From NCBI GenBank assembly GCA_038373865.1, contig JAXGGA010001689.1:1-64000 (forward strand): a stretch of DNA of 64,000 bases, read 5' to 3'. Below the pieces are notes generated by a model. The model was not told the DNA's origin and did not search any database. It saw only the letters and a program-made list of their open reading frames with translations. Shown piece after piece: positions 34,001-44,400 of the stretch; the first letter of the stretch is position 1; each line of letters opens with the position of its first letter. Position numbers and translations under genes: made by a program. This DNA is from Uloborus plumipes (taxonomy: Eukaryota > Arthropoda > Arachnida > Araneae > Uloboridae).

Positions 34001-35540
34001 TTAACGAACTATCTTCGAGAAAACCGCAATCCGAAGCGCGGAGAACTAACGGCTGGCGAGCCCGTTGATCTGACCAATAGAGTTGCGGCATGTCAAGGAC
34101 CTTTTTTTTTTTGCTTCCCTGCTCACGAGAGTGTTCAATGGAATTCGTCTGGGTCTAGAAGAAGTTTTTGGGGAATCGTGCACTCTTGATTGGAGCCGCC
34201 AAGATGGAACATCAGGGAGGCTGAGCAACGAGTGTAGGGAGGACCTCTGGAACCCCGGACGGTGGAAGGAGCCCGCAGAAAAATTACTGTCGCCGCCATT
34301 CCCCCCTAACTAGCCATCCGAGATTTCTGTGAAAACTCCCGTGAATGAGTGTGACCGCGGCAGGACATGGTGCCAAAAAAAGATCAAGTAACTGACAGTT
34401 TTATTGTTTTTACCACTTTCAATTGAAAATCCCCCTTTTACGGTCTCTAGCGGAGAATCCAAGCACTTTTTTTTTTGCTCACAAATTCCCATTTAGCTCG
34501 CGAGGAGAGTTAGACATGCTTTCAGTATAAATATTGGAGTATATTTTTTTTGTGGTGAAAGTATTAACCCATGTTAGAGTGGGGTGGTTTATTGCAGATA
34601 ATATGATGAAATAAGTAATATTGGCATGAAATTTTGCCTTTTTTTGTAGTCAGTTTAGAATGTGTGGAAAATTGAGTATGTATGCATATGTGAAACATGT
34701 CATCTTTTATGGAGTGTTCTTAACACAATGCCCACACTGCTGTGGGGCCCCATGTTTGTTTACAAAACATTTATGCTTCCAACTAGTACTAATGGTGAAA
34801 TGTTTTCAATGGGTGTAATCTCTCTATAACATGTTTTAATAAATTACTTGATTATGTTTCCCCCAAGAAATCCATGTGTTTTTTTTTTTTTTTTTTTTTT
34901 TGGAAGATGTGTTTTATTTGTTTCTAAAATTATCTTTTGTTCCTTTTATAACCCTGTCAACATCGGTCGAAAGTGGTATTTAATTTCACCTGCCCACTGA
35001 CATGGAATTTGGATTGTCTTATCTTTTCCCCGAGCTTGGTACGAAAAGCACTATAAGAATGTGGGTGAGATACTTATTCTAGTTTCATTTCAAACCATTA
35101 CGTAAGTTTTGCAAGAACATCCTCACTCAAAGACTGGACCCTTCTTCACAGCAAATTGGTTCATGTTTTTTTTGACCAAGGGTTTCTTCAAAGAGAGTAA
35201 GGGGGAACCGAGAGGTTATTTGCGGGACGCAATTTGTGTACGACCGGCAATTGAGTAGTAGTGAATGGGGGGGACCTTGGAGGTAATCTCCCCCCTTTCG
35301 CGCCGCGCGCCAGGTACCCTCCACCACATGGGTATTTATATGATTTTAGATTTATGTAGTTAGTCAGTTAAGTGTAAATCATGGAAGATCAGTAACCTTC
35401 CCAAAAATTGAAGTCAATATACGAGTAATATCTAAAAATATCTAAATAATAAACAAGATAAGTGAAAAATATACTTACCTGATTTTCTAGCAAATGGTCT
35501 TTAACGAAAATTCCTATTTCTTCAACTATTCTCATTAGTT
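27743..35540 (-). CDS. CCDC81-like protein with two HU-type domains (partial)
   Basis: Three exons on the minus strand (35540-35479, 33758-33596, 28005-27743) join in phase to give 161 residues and a stop; the 5' part is missing. Exons A and B form one HU-like domain: IVEEIGIFVKDHLLENQ, VRGIGLFTLFQ, then KPVFHLSNTLASKF, the conserved PVF element. Exon C forms a second: NPSAIALKCGLSRQRVIYF, NVSIPFSGIGTL, WKMEFHSNF. This order is that of the paired HU domains of CCDC81, a eukaryotic family linked to centrosomes and cilia. The function here is inferred from family only. Unlike the vertebrate protein, no coiled-coil tail follows, because the frame stops about 20 residues after domain two. The first ATG is in exon A (35533-35535), but a start further upstream is possible. 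Intron 2 is about 5.6 kb and full of transposons. Intact splice sites and phase argue for a live gene. Confidence 0.72.
29967..31216. mobile_element. TIR element TGGGTGATTCTACG
   Basis: The ends are TGGGTGATTCTACG and CGTAGAATCACCCA, flanked by TATA on both sides (29963-29966, 31217-31220), so the duplication is TA or TATA. The interior has repeated CCCCTGG(C/T/G) words near 30535, 30708, 30793 and 31060, with relatives CACCTGGC at 30352 and CCCCCGGC at 31040; several follow GTCACTC. The longest frame (30478-30894, minus, 138 codons) looks non-homologous to known transposases. The superfamily is unclear. Confidence 0.65.
31463..31814. mobile_element. hAT-type MITE
   Basis: Ends CAGAGCCTGATTA and TAATCGGGCTCTG are flanked by the 8-bp duplication TAGATTCT (31455-31462, 31815-31822). 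It is non-coding, and G- and C-rich stretches lie near both ends. Confidence 0.85.
32282..32639. repeat. Tandem duplication of a hAT right end
   Basis: About 180 bp from ATCATTTGTCTTGTAGCG to CCCCTAGCTACGCCACTG occurs at 32282-32460 and again at 32467-32639 with few differences. The second copy forms the actual end of the 28797-32639 hAT element. Confidence 0.8.
32805..33002 (-). pseudogene. Mariner-type transposase N-terminal fragment
   Basis: 66 open codons on the minus strand read VIRFLTAKGLKAIDIHREIS, MSNGMVRIWVLAFKDGHSNE and ERSGRPSFINEDFVQK. This is the helix-turn-helix region (HTH_48 / SETMAR-like) followed by the GRPS linker of mariner transposases. The catalytic domain is missing. 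The frame is closed within about 30 bases and the terminal repeat follows. It is a deletion derivative. Confidence 0.75.
33596..33758 (-). CDS. CCDC81-like exon B (163 nt)
   Basis: The acceptor is AAATTTCAG before GAAGTACTAG, the donor GAAG|GTATTT. 54 codons plus one base encode VLVRGIGLFTLFQQR and VITQKPVFHLSNTLASKF, the beta-hairpin and PVF segment of the first HU-like domain. The single leftover base joins the two starting bases of exon C to make a codon. Confidence 0.75.
33880..34500. other. Locally GC-richer intron segment
   Basis: Within intron 1 of the CCDC81-like gene this stretch is visibly richer in GC and CpG than its surroundings, e.g. around 34020-34080 and 34190-34310. It has a CCAAT word near 34073 and CGCCAAGATGG near 34197. 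It might be a promoter or an unannotated exon, but no supported frame or splice pair was found. Confidence 0.3.
34501..35478. other. Unassigned intron sequence
   Basis: It holds a poly-T run (about 34880-34902) and a GC-richer patch near 35200-35330, with no gene or element border recognised. Confidence 0.4.
35479..35540 (-). CDS. CCDC81-like exon A (62 nt)
   Basis: The minus strand has a pyrimidine-rich acceptor, TTCTCTTCATCAG, directly before the exon and a strong donor CAG|GTAAGTAT after it. The exon begins with the last two bases of a codon and ends on a full codon. It encodes LMRIVEEIGIFVKDHLLENQ, the first helices of an HU-like domain. Confidence 0.65.
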
Positions 35541-36116
35541 CTGATGAAGAGAATTATTAGCAATTTTTAGTTTGCGAAGATTCAATTAAATTGATTTACA
35601 CATTATTCAGAGTCAAAGATATATGTGATGAATAAAATATTATTCGAACGCTTTTGACCAGTAGAGAATTCTTCTGTATCTTAAATAAATAATCAGACTG
35701 GAAAGATGACGCCGTTAAGAAATGTGTAAAAAGACTCTAGTTTTGTTCCAGATAGAAGGAATATTTCGGCATATTTAAATCATTAAAAAAATCTAGCATT
35801 GCATGATTCCTCAAAATTTCATAATAATTTTATAAACTAGCAAATTCCCCAAATCAATTAGATTTTAAACCAGGCACCTACCAATCAAGATTGAAAACTA
35901 TATATGTACAATTTGTTTGCGTTAATTTTTTCTAGGCTGAAAATTCAAGTTGGAATTTAAATTATACTTGTAACTAATTTCTTGAAGTAATTTGCTCTTA
36001 TCGATATGGTTCTATTGTATTCCTTAAAGTGTCAGTAAATTCTCTTCCAGAAAACAGTATTCATTTTGGACCGCCATTAATGAAACCAAATTCTTGAAAT
36101 AATTTTATATGTACAG

Positions 36117-39107
36117 TAGGGTGGAGTGAAAAAATAAAAGTACAAAATAAGTTTAGCCTGGGTGCGGAAAAGTTGCCCCTTATGAAGCTTATTTATTGTG
36201 CAAAATTTTAGCAAAATAAAATAATATCTTTATCTGCCTATCTGGCCTTGAATTTTAAGTATTTTGCTGTATTTTTCACCTATATGGCAAAAACGAAATA
36301 ATAAAAGTATAACATCTCTCATTTGAAGTTACGAATGATCGGCATTAAACTTTATTATTTGAAATAAATAGTCAGTTAATAAGTGAATGACCTTGGGAAT
36401 TGTACGATGATCTTTAAGTGTACAACTGTACATAGCGCTTGCTCACCGCACGTGCTCTTCCTGGCAGCCCAATGTTTACGTTCACTTATTTTGCTACTAT
36501 CAATTGCGGTTTTTTTCTTCGAGTTAGCTGAACTCCTATCGTTAGAACGTTCTTTTTAGTTTATTTTACGTGTAAGCCATTTTTTCCCGTCCACGTGAGT
36601 ACTTCTATGTAGTTATCACACGTTACTTAGGGCATTTCAAAGTGCCCAAGACTCGATCACAAGACTGAAGTCCATTGTTTGGAACTCCTGAAATCTTCAA
36701 ACATAATATTCTACATACGTATTCGGGTGTTATAAGACATAATTTATATATACGACTATAATTTTTATAAACAAATCAAAAGGAACCTGCTTATATAGAT
36801 GTGTGTTCCTGTGTACGGAATGATCTTAAATGCTTATGGGGGAAAAGTTCACTTCCTTCTATATCGATCAACAAATATAATCTAAGGTAAAATAATACTA
36901 TACGAAATATCGTAATGTTAAAATGAATTTAAAACAAAAAGATGTACTTTTTTTGTTTTTTTTTTTTTCAAAAAGGTTGTGTCTTTTAGAGAATCAGTTG
37001 AGCAAAATCTTTTTGATATTTCATTACGAAAATGCAAGGATTTTGTTCTCTGTTCTTGCAAAATTAAAGTTTGTATAGATGAAAGGGCATTTTTAACGGA
37101 TCAAAGAACACTAGGTAAAATGATAATTGGAAATGTTGAAACAAAAGCAAGCAAAATGATTGAAAAGTGATTAAAACGGAATGACAGAGCAGCTGAAAGA
37201 GCTAAAAACTCAACTGCAAGTTATTGTGGAAACAAAAGGTAGACGTTCTACTTCTAATACAGGACATATTTTGAATTTTTCTAATTCTTCTCACGAAAAT
37301 GAAGAAACGATTTCTGCCTATGAACAACTTAAAACAAAAAGCACAGTTTTAAGTCAAGATTCTCCTTCAACTTCGCAAATGAGAACTAGAATTCTAAATG
37401 TAGCACAAGCCTGTGACAGAACTGGTGTGTCCGATAGGTCAGCTTCAATCCTCATAAATGCTGCTTTGTAAGATATAGGAATAATTACGAAAGAAGATTC
37501 TTCTAAAGTAGTCGATCTTAGTAAAATTAGAAAGGAAAGGAATAAAAACTGTCTTGATTTGAAAAGAAATAATGAAGAACTCTCTTCATCAGAAGAATAT
37601 GGATTGTACTTCGACAGTCAAAAAGACAAGACTTTAATTCAAATTAAGGAAGGAAAAAAGAGAGCTAAAAGAACAATTATAGAAGAGCATATTGCTTTAG
37701 TTTTAAAGCCTGGATCTAAAAATGCTGACCATGTCACTCCCAAATCTAGTAGTTTAAATGGCATAAAAATTAGCATATTAAGTTTTTTAGAGAAAAGTGC
37801 TGACGTTTCTAAGGTACAACCGTGTAACGGAACAGTGGTCAATACAGGATCCAAAAATGGTTTAATAAGACAAATTGAGCTCTCTGTTGGACGACCTTTA
37901 CAATGCTTTATTTGCTTATTACATACTAATGAATTACCGATACGTCATCTAATAAAGCATTTTGATGGAACAATTACAGCCCCTAAAGGGTTTTGTAGAA
38001 ACATTGGGGGGAAACTAGAATCTTGTGAAGGTATGGCTGTAGTTCACTTTTGAAACGATAGAAGTAACTTTGCCCGAGATTGCCTTTAATGAACTTAGTA
38101 CGGACCAGCGGTATCCCAACGAAATGTGAACTGAAAATTCCGTTCAACTTGTCACCAAATGCTCCAGAAAAAATGAGTCATGCCAGATGGCTAACGAAAG
38201 CAAATAGAATTTTGCGGCCATCGGAGAACTTTAGAATATTAACACAATATGTTATTAGAATAGGCATGCATGTGGTTTGATATTAAATCTAAATCATCAT
38301 GTCGGTATCGTAGTCAGCATTTTTACAGCATAATAAAAAAATCTTGATTTCTACCTAAAGAGCTAAAGAATATAGTAGATAAAATACTGCGATGAAACGT
38401 TTATTTTGGGAATCCGGAGAAAATTATACTATCTATGCTGTCTGATGATCGAATACACGTGAGAAAGTTGGGCCTTCAAAGATTCATTGTACATTTCAAC
38501 GTATATAACTATATGGATTAAACTGACTGGAACTCGGTTAACTTTACCAAGCACCCGATTACGAAGTCTATTTCTTCTAAGGAAATGAACTAGATGATGA
38601 TTCTGGATATTCCTGAGGATACTAATATTTTAAAATATCCGTGCCATTCACAAGAAGTAGAGCGCTGTATGAAAATAGTTATTTATACATCAGCAGCTGT
38701 ATGTGGCAGTGACGCTCTGGACAGATTTATTAGATCAAGGATAGCATCGAAAATTTTCTTGCCTAAGTTTGAAACTAAAAGACAATATTGTGAAGTTCCG
38801 GAAGACAACTAACCTAAATATTTAAAGACAAATTATAGGAGTTGTAATGGAACTTGTTATGCAGTCATCTTTACCTGACGCGATCTTGATTTCTTTTCTG
38901 AAGGAAAACATGAAAAGAGCGGCATTAAACTTCCTTAAATATAACGATTTTATAGAATTTTCTATGGTAAATAGGCAGATGAAGATAACTTCGTAGGAAG
39001 CTAAAACTTCAGAGATATGGTTACACCTATAGGGGGCAACTTTTCCGCATACAGGCTAATTAATTGCGAGAAACTTTTTTTTTTTCGAGCGTTTTCACTC
39101 CACCCTA
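36117..39107 (+). mobile_element. hAT-like element with decayed protein gene
   Basis: Ends TAGGGTGGAGTGAAAA and TTTTCACTCCACCCTA are flanked by the 8-bp duplication ATGTACAG (36109-36116, 39108-39115). A second inverted block, GCGGAAAAGTTGCCCCT, lies near 36165 and its inverse near 39045. The TAGGG start and 8-bp duplication fit hAT. It carries the broken gene 36976-38812. Confidence 0.85.
36976..38812 (+). pseudogene. Decayed transposon protein, YGLYFD-type
   Basis: Consecutive open segments (36979-37170, 37181-37471, 37559-38053, 38080-38280, 38594-38812) in changing frames read as one protein. In order they show ERAFLTDQRTLGKMIIG, a serine-rich stretch ending CDRTGVSDRSASILINAAL, EEYGLYFDSQKDKTL, EEHIALVLKPGSK, CNGTVVNTG, LQCFICLLHTNELPIRHL, MSHARWLTKANR, and CHSQEVERCMKIV with AVCGSDALDRFIRSR. 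I know this protein type as a frequent unnamed repeat-encoded protein in arthropod genomes. With the 8-bp duplication I infer a hAT-like transposase. The motif around CNGT may correspond to a catalytic aspartate site (usually CDGT), changed here. At least four frameshifts or stops make it dead. Confidence 0.75.
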
Positions 39108-39115
39108 ATGTACAG

Positions 39116-39518
39116 GATAATCAGAGTTATTATTCGATTCCTGACCTGTTTATTCCTCCTTGAATATATGAAGGTTCAAAAGAGATGACTGGCAATAGTA
39201 TAGGTTGGCTTATTTATACTTTTTTGCCAGATTTCTCCATTAAGTATTGTCACAACATGTTTCATGTTATTCCATTTTGAGGAAAATTATGAATTATTGC
39301 ATATTTTTATAAATCATTTTCTGTATTATTATGTTCATTTAGTAATAAAATTTTACAATTAATATTCCATGCTTTGAGTGCTCGTTTTTATGCATATATT
39401 TTAAGATTGTGGAAACACATCGTTTAGATGGTCCCTTTCTTTGTAACGATCCGTGAAAAAGAGCTTTTCTAAGCAAGATGTGGGGTGGAATGTGTCCTTG
39501 AGGCAGGGAAATTTTGAC
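39116..39518. other. Unassigned
   Basis: No gene or repeat border is recognised. Confidence 0.4.
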
Positions 39519-39526
39519 CTTGGCTG

Positions 39527-40047
39527 CAAGGGCGTAGCCAGGACTTACGTTAGGGGGCTGAAAGCAGTGGCACCCCAATAAGAGGTCACTGTGACCTCCC
39601 AAAAAGTTCTTTTTCGATTACTAATTGGCTGATGAAATTTGAAAACAGTGAGACAGTATTGCAAATCTGAACTTATTTATTAAATTTATTTATTTATTTA
39701 TTTTTCTTTAATTAATTAATTAATTTATTTTCGTGATGCCTCACGTCTCTTTTGGTAGACATATATAAGTATGCATTCTTGTATTCTATTTATTTATTTT
39801 TTAATCATTCAGTCAAGTTCTGAGTTTCATTCGGTAAATTACAAATTTTCTCCTCAAAAACAGGCAAGCTTACTATCATTTTCTGAAAAATAATCAATAC
39901 TAGATATAATAACGCAGTTTATATAAAGTTCCCAAAAATTAACATAAAAGTCAAATAAATAAAATGGGAAGAAACAGTGACCTCCCATTGGCTCTGATCT
40001 AGGGAGGTGCAGCTGCACACCTCTGCACCCCCCTAACTACGCCCTTG
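39527..40047. mobile_element. hAT-type MITE, GCGTAG family
   Basis: Ends CAAGGGCGTAGCCAGG and CCCCCCTAACTACGCCCTTG are flanked by the 8-bp duplication CTTGGCTG (39519-39526, 40048-40055). It shares the GCGTAG(C)YAGG end and a GAGGTCAC block with the larger element at 28797-32639. Confidence 0.85.
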
Positions 40048-40055
40048 CTTGGCTG

Positions 40056-41100
40056 TGTAGCTTTGTGATCCTCGTATTGTTTCGGGTTCACGTCATGATC
40101 GTCTCAGAGGATGACCTAACTTTCTGTGTGTCTTCTTCTTATTTACGTATAGTTACTTAGGGAAATTAGTTTCTGCTAATGAAAGTGCGAGTGGCATCAA
40201 GATGAAGGAGGTAATATAGGCCCTGACCGAGAGTGATTCTACGACTGTGCGAGGCACCATTACAGACTGGAACGTTTGTTTTCTTCGGAGCGGGCTCTCA
40301 TATGCGACAACTCACATTATTAGCTCCTAAATGACCCCCTGTTTCGCTGCTGGCTCTGCTGAGCGGCAGCTCATTCTAGTTTCCTGGGATAGCACCCCCC
40401 TCTGTGCGACCTCTACATCCTATTTTCATCAAAGATGTGTAGTTTTCATCCGGAGAAATTTCTGCGCGACTACCTGCGGAGCCAATTAAACCTGAACTTT
40501 TTACATTTACGCATTTACTCTTCAATTTAAGCATCTACGTTTATAAAGACCAACGTTCTAACCTAACTCCCAAATTGTCTTCTGTTTCCTGAAACTCTCG
40601 TGATGATTTGCTATATGTGTACATTTTATAATCGATCAACCTATTAAAAGCAACCAAAGACCAATTGGTGAGTTTAAATTTTTAAATTTTGTGTCCTCTT
40701 TTTTTTCTTACCTCGCAGTAGTGAACCTAGGTTTATTCTTGCAAATGCTCCTTATCCATTGTTTGTTTAATGTTCCCCTTCTGCTAATATTTTTTACATT
40801 TGCTTTTAATTTATATTCCAAATTTCCTGGGTGGCTCACCCTTTTGTTTTCATGATCATAATATTAAGGTTTTAGCATAATATGATTATTAGTATTGACA
40901 ATATTTTCCCCCGGAGCCATTTGTATTTATTATCAGATTCCTCCAAATTATATTTCAGCAGGTCTTTCTTTTTCAGCTTGTTTTTTTCTAGCATAATTTA
41001 ATTACACAAAGCAATGTCATTTCCAATAAATTTTTAAATTGTAACTAACCACTATACCACAAGTATGCATTGGGGAGAATCATAATAGTGTGGATCAAGC
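40056..41100. other. Unassigned, partly GC-richer
   Basis: 40080-40500 is less AT-rich than its surroundings, without a convincing frame. A donor-like minus-strand site (GCGAG|GTAAG near 40710) was considered as an upstream exon of the CCDC81-like gene but could not be supported. Confidence 0.35.
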
Positions 41101-41109
41101 AAAATTCTC

Positions 41110-41587
41110 AAAAAGAATAAAATATTTTTGAAAAAAAAAATTGAACCGACTTCGGAACTTCACTCAGCAAATGCCCTAAAAAGTAAAAAATAATTTTATT
41201 CTTTGAACACCATCGATACTACATTTAAACATAAGTTTTGAAGTCGGCGCAAAACAGCTAAATAGAATCATTCGAAACTATTAATATAAATTTAAATGAA
41301 TCCAGGTTCTTTATTCGCATTCGCATTCATTGAAAAATACATATTTATGTAATGGTACAAATATTCAGCTCTCAATTTTCAATGATTTCTCTGAAAATGT
41401 TGGCAAAATATAGTAAACATCATTTTACCTATAGTTTTTGCGCCGACTTCAAAACTTATGTTTAAATGTAGTATCGATGGTGTTCAAAGAATAAAATTAT
41501 TTTTTACTTTTTAGGGCATTTGCTGAGTGAAGTTCCGAAGTCGGTTCAATTTTTTTTTTCAAAAATATTTTATTTTATTCTTTTTAG
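41110..41587. mobile_element. Fold-back element with ~150-bp arms
   Basis: The left arm (about 41113-41258) runs from AGAATAAAATATTTTTGAA through GAACCGACTTCGGAACTTCA to TTTTGAAGTCGGCGCAAAA. It is repeated almost perfectly in reverse at about 41436-41584. The spacer is about 180 bp. Near-identical arms suggest recent origin or gene conversion. Confidence 0.8.
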
Positions 41588-42599
41588 TGTAAATGTACAT
41601 ATGAAATAAGGTAATGTTTCCATTACAAAACTTCACCTAATTTGCTTAAGCAAATGCTTCATAAAAAAAGAAAGTATCAACGCGTCTAAAATTTTAAACG
41701 ATTGACACTAAAAAATAATCCTTGTTATTCTCTGGTATTTATTTGTGTACTAGTTTAATTAAAGGCTAAATATTAACGGCTTTTCAACTAATTTATATTT
41801 CAAAACAACACTAGATTCTCGCAGTTCATAAAATTTCACGACGTATTACATAGTTGGCCCGCTAATGAGTTTTATGTTTGATTCAGTTAAGCCTTCATTC
41901 ACAATTTTCATGATCATTATAATAACTGTTTCATATTAATCACGTTCTGTAACAATGGATTTCATATTTAATCATTTAGGACAAATCGCTTTAAATTTGA
42001 GCAAAAATTTGGAGATTTTCCTCATTTTCTTCAGAATTCCTTTATCAAACCTTATGTAAATTAAGACTAACAAAACCTGAAATATTACGAATCAATCAGT
42101 ACCTGGTACGACTTTCAGTTCGTTGGAGTTCAGGAGAAAAAAGCACGACATAGAAAGATACTCGGTTTAAAATTTTCAAAAAGACCATAGAAAGGAGTTT
42201 CATTATGCAATCCAGAGAAGCCTGGCGTTCAAAATGGTCATTATTACGATTACTGTGATCCCAATTTCTTTTTCGAAAGATTTCTGCAGGTTCCCGTTAT
42301 CGAACCCGGACCACGAGAGGATGGGACCAATCGGAAAGAAAGACCTTTCTAACAAAAAAAGAATTTTTGAAATCGGTCCAGGCGTCTTCGAGTTATCTTG
42401 GAACATACCGAAAAAAAAAAATTTCTCCGACGAATTGTATAACCTCCTCCTTTGTTGAAGTTGGTTAAAAAAAAGAAAAACTATTTCATATTGGTAAAAT
42501 TTCTGTTGCCATAATTACATTTTTATGCAGATATTTTCATAAAATTGAACATTGCTTGGCAGTTAATTACTTTTTCTTTATTTGGCGAATTACTATTTA
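41588..42599. other. Unassigned AT-rich sequence
   Basis: No gene is recognised. At 41925-41965, a CATATTAATCACGTTCTGTA...ATGGATTTCATATTTAATCA stretch resembles text in the dimeric Helitrons (about 22345-22390), so a fragment of that family may be here. Confidence 0.4.
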
Positions 42600-42606
42600 A
42601 TATTTT

Positions 42607-42830
42607 GGTACTTTTCCGTTGATGTAGGTCACTTGGTTTGGCGATTTTTTTACTTCAACCAAGGCAACAACAGAAAAATTGCTTAAAGTGCTTGGCGAAA
42701 TCAACAAACATATGGAACATGTTTAAATAATTGCCAACTATGAAATTTTTAGTTTGCGGTAACGATAAATAGCTTCAAATTTCCCGAAAAAAATTGCGCC
42801 AAGTGACGTATTTTTAACGGAAAAGTACCC
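42607..42830. mobile_element. MITE, GGTACTTTTCCGTT ends (copy 1)
   Basis: GGTACTTTTCCGTT at the left and AACGGAAAAGTACC at the right, with similarity continuing through GTCACTTGG. ATATTTT flanks both sides (42600-42606, 42831-42837). Confidence 0.75.
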
Positions 42831-42918
42831 ATATTTTAATTGTTTGCTTCACTTAAATAGTTTTTTTTTATTTATATGTTTCCTTTAATTTTGTTCTGTT
42901 TTGTTTTGGTTAAAATTT

Positions 42919-43132
42919 GGTAGTTATCCGTTAGCCGGGTACAAGCGAAAATTCACCAAATAATGTATCCCTGAATAATGCAGAATTCCGCCAAAATTCT
43001 TGCACGATATTTGTTTACCATTGAGCCTACTGTTATTCGTTGAGACATTTGTTATTCGCTTTGCTTGGCGACATTGGCGATTTTTGATTTTTTTCCCTTG
43101 CATCCGGCTAACGGAGAAGTACCTGAAGTACC
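42919..43132. mobile_element. MITE related to the neighbour (copy 2)
   Basis: The left end is GGTAGTTATCCGTTAGCCGG, the right end CCGGCTAACGGAGAAGTACC followed by a short repeat of TGAAGTACC. An 8-bp duplication TAAAATTT flanks it (42911-42918, 43133-43140). The outer TIR is related to that of 42607-42830. Confidence 0.75.
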
Positions 43133-43247
43133 TAAAATTTTAGCAATATTGATTTTCACTACGTCGGAAAAATACATATGTGCGAGTTTTATTTTGACTA
43201 CTTTGGCGAAAATTTTGACAACATGCCAAGTTTCTCACGTTATCATA

Positions 43248-43250
<3 letters not shown>

Positions 43251-43294
<44 letters not shown>
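43251..43294. repeat. (AC)22 microsatellite
   Basis: An uninterrupted dinucleotide run directly before a minus-strand SINE, where it may derive from the SINE tail. Confidence 0.95.
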
Positions 43295-43296
<2 letters not shown>

Positions 43297-43299
43297 CGG

Positions 43300-43545
43300 G
43301 TACCCTGACCTATCACTACACGTAATTTAACCGGTTCCTGGACAGGAACAGAGCAACCCCTGATCCATCACCCTCAGAGGTATTAATTTCGTATGGGAGC
43401 TTTAAGGGCATCGTGACACACGAACGTTTTTGATGTGTCCCAGTCACCATTACTGAACGCGGTCAATTTTCAACCGGCTGCGATCGAATCCGTGTCCGTC
43501 CGATTACGAGTTCGATGCCTTACTAATCATGCCTCCACGGCTTCC
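43300..43545 (-). repeat. tRNA-derived SINE, diverged, minus strand
   Basis: On the minus strand it begins GCCGTGGAGGCATGATTAG, then ACTCGTAATCGGACGG and a B-box-like GGATTCGATCGC, matching the tRNA head of the SINE family. The body retains CATTAATGGTGACTGGG-like and CAGAGCA-like blocks. It is more diverged than the other copies. Confidence 0.65.
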
Positions 43546-44046
43546 ACGTTATCACAATTTTCCCTAGCATTTAGTGCAGTTTTAACTAACCTTAATTGAA
43601 ATGATAAATAAAATATAACTCTATACTACCATCATGCGTGTATTGCCGAAAATCACAGGTAGAACTTTCCAGCAGAGCATCAACGAAGATTTTCAGATCA
43701 CTCATTTTTTTTAAAAAAAATTTAATTTTTGGGCAGCACATTAAAATTCAAAACGTTTCTGATAAACTTTCGTCATTTGTGAAATTGATAAAATTGATGA
43801 TTTCATAATTGCATTTAGAGATAAACTAAACTTTCCAAGTCAATTTTAAATAACAAATTGTTTATTGCCAAGTTGTAAGAAACGATTCTGTTGAAATCTT
43901 ATGAGTTGATATTTCCCATACAGAATAAAAACCAAGGCTTGTTTTAATCCTACATATCCTTTCGTCTTTCATAAGCATACTATTGTTAAGAACTAGAGAT
44001 TCGGTACATAAAATAAGAAATGACAATGTAAGAAAATTTAAAATTT
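43546..44046. other. Unassigned
   Basis: Nothing recognisable is seen. Confidence 0.4.
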
Positions 44047-44049
44047 TAA

Positions 44050-44351
44050 GGCAGGGATTCAAGTGAAACAGCACTGCGATCGCTTCGAATTGCAATCGCT
44101 GCTGGAAGTGAATTACATTATCATCAACTTAACTTGGCATGACGTCACTACGGGTGGAGCCAATAAGAGCTCACAAGCACTCAGCGATCTCTTCTTATTC
44201 GCCAAGCAGGCTGTGACGTTTTATCTAGCTCGTTTTTCATAGGTAAACGTCACGCTGACGTCACGATGTTTTTATCGAGAAACGTTCTAATGTAATTCAT
44301 TTCCAGTCGCGATTGTAATTTGCGATTGCCTGTTTCACTTGAATCCCTGCC
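44050..44351. mobile_element. Harbinger-type MITE
   Basis: The ends are GGCAGGGATTCAAGTGAAAC and its inverse, with similarity extending about 70 bp (through GAATTACATTA). A 3-bp TAA flanks both sides (44047-44049, 44352-44354), the PIF/Harbinger target type. The interior contains GACGTCAC in both orientations. Confidence 0.8.
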
Positions 44352-44400
44352 TAAGTCATTGAGATGAGATGTCTCGGATCGTTTGCAACAATTTAATAGC

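Noticed and set aside
40712..40765. Upstream exon of the CCDC81-like gene ending at a donor near 40710
   Set aside because: The phase could fit, but the frame is closed a few codons upstream, there is no ATG and no convincing acceptor.
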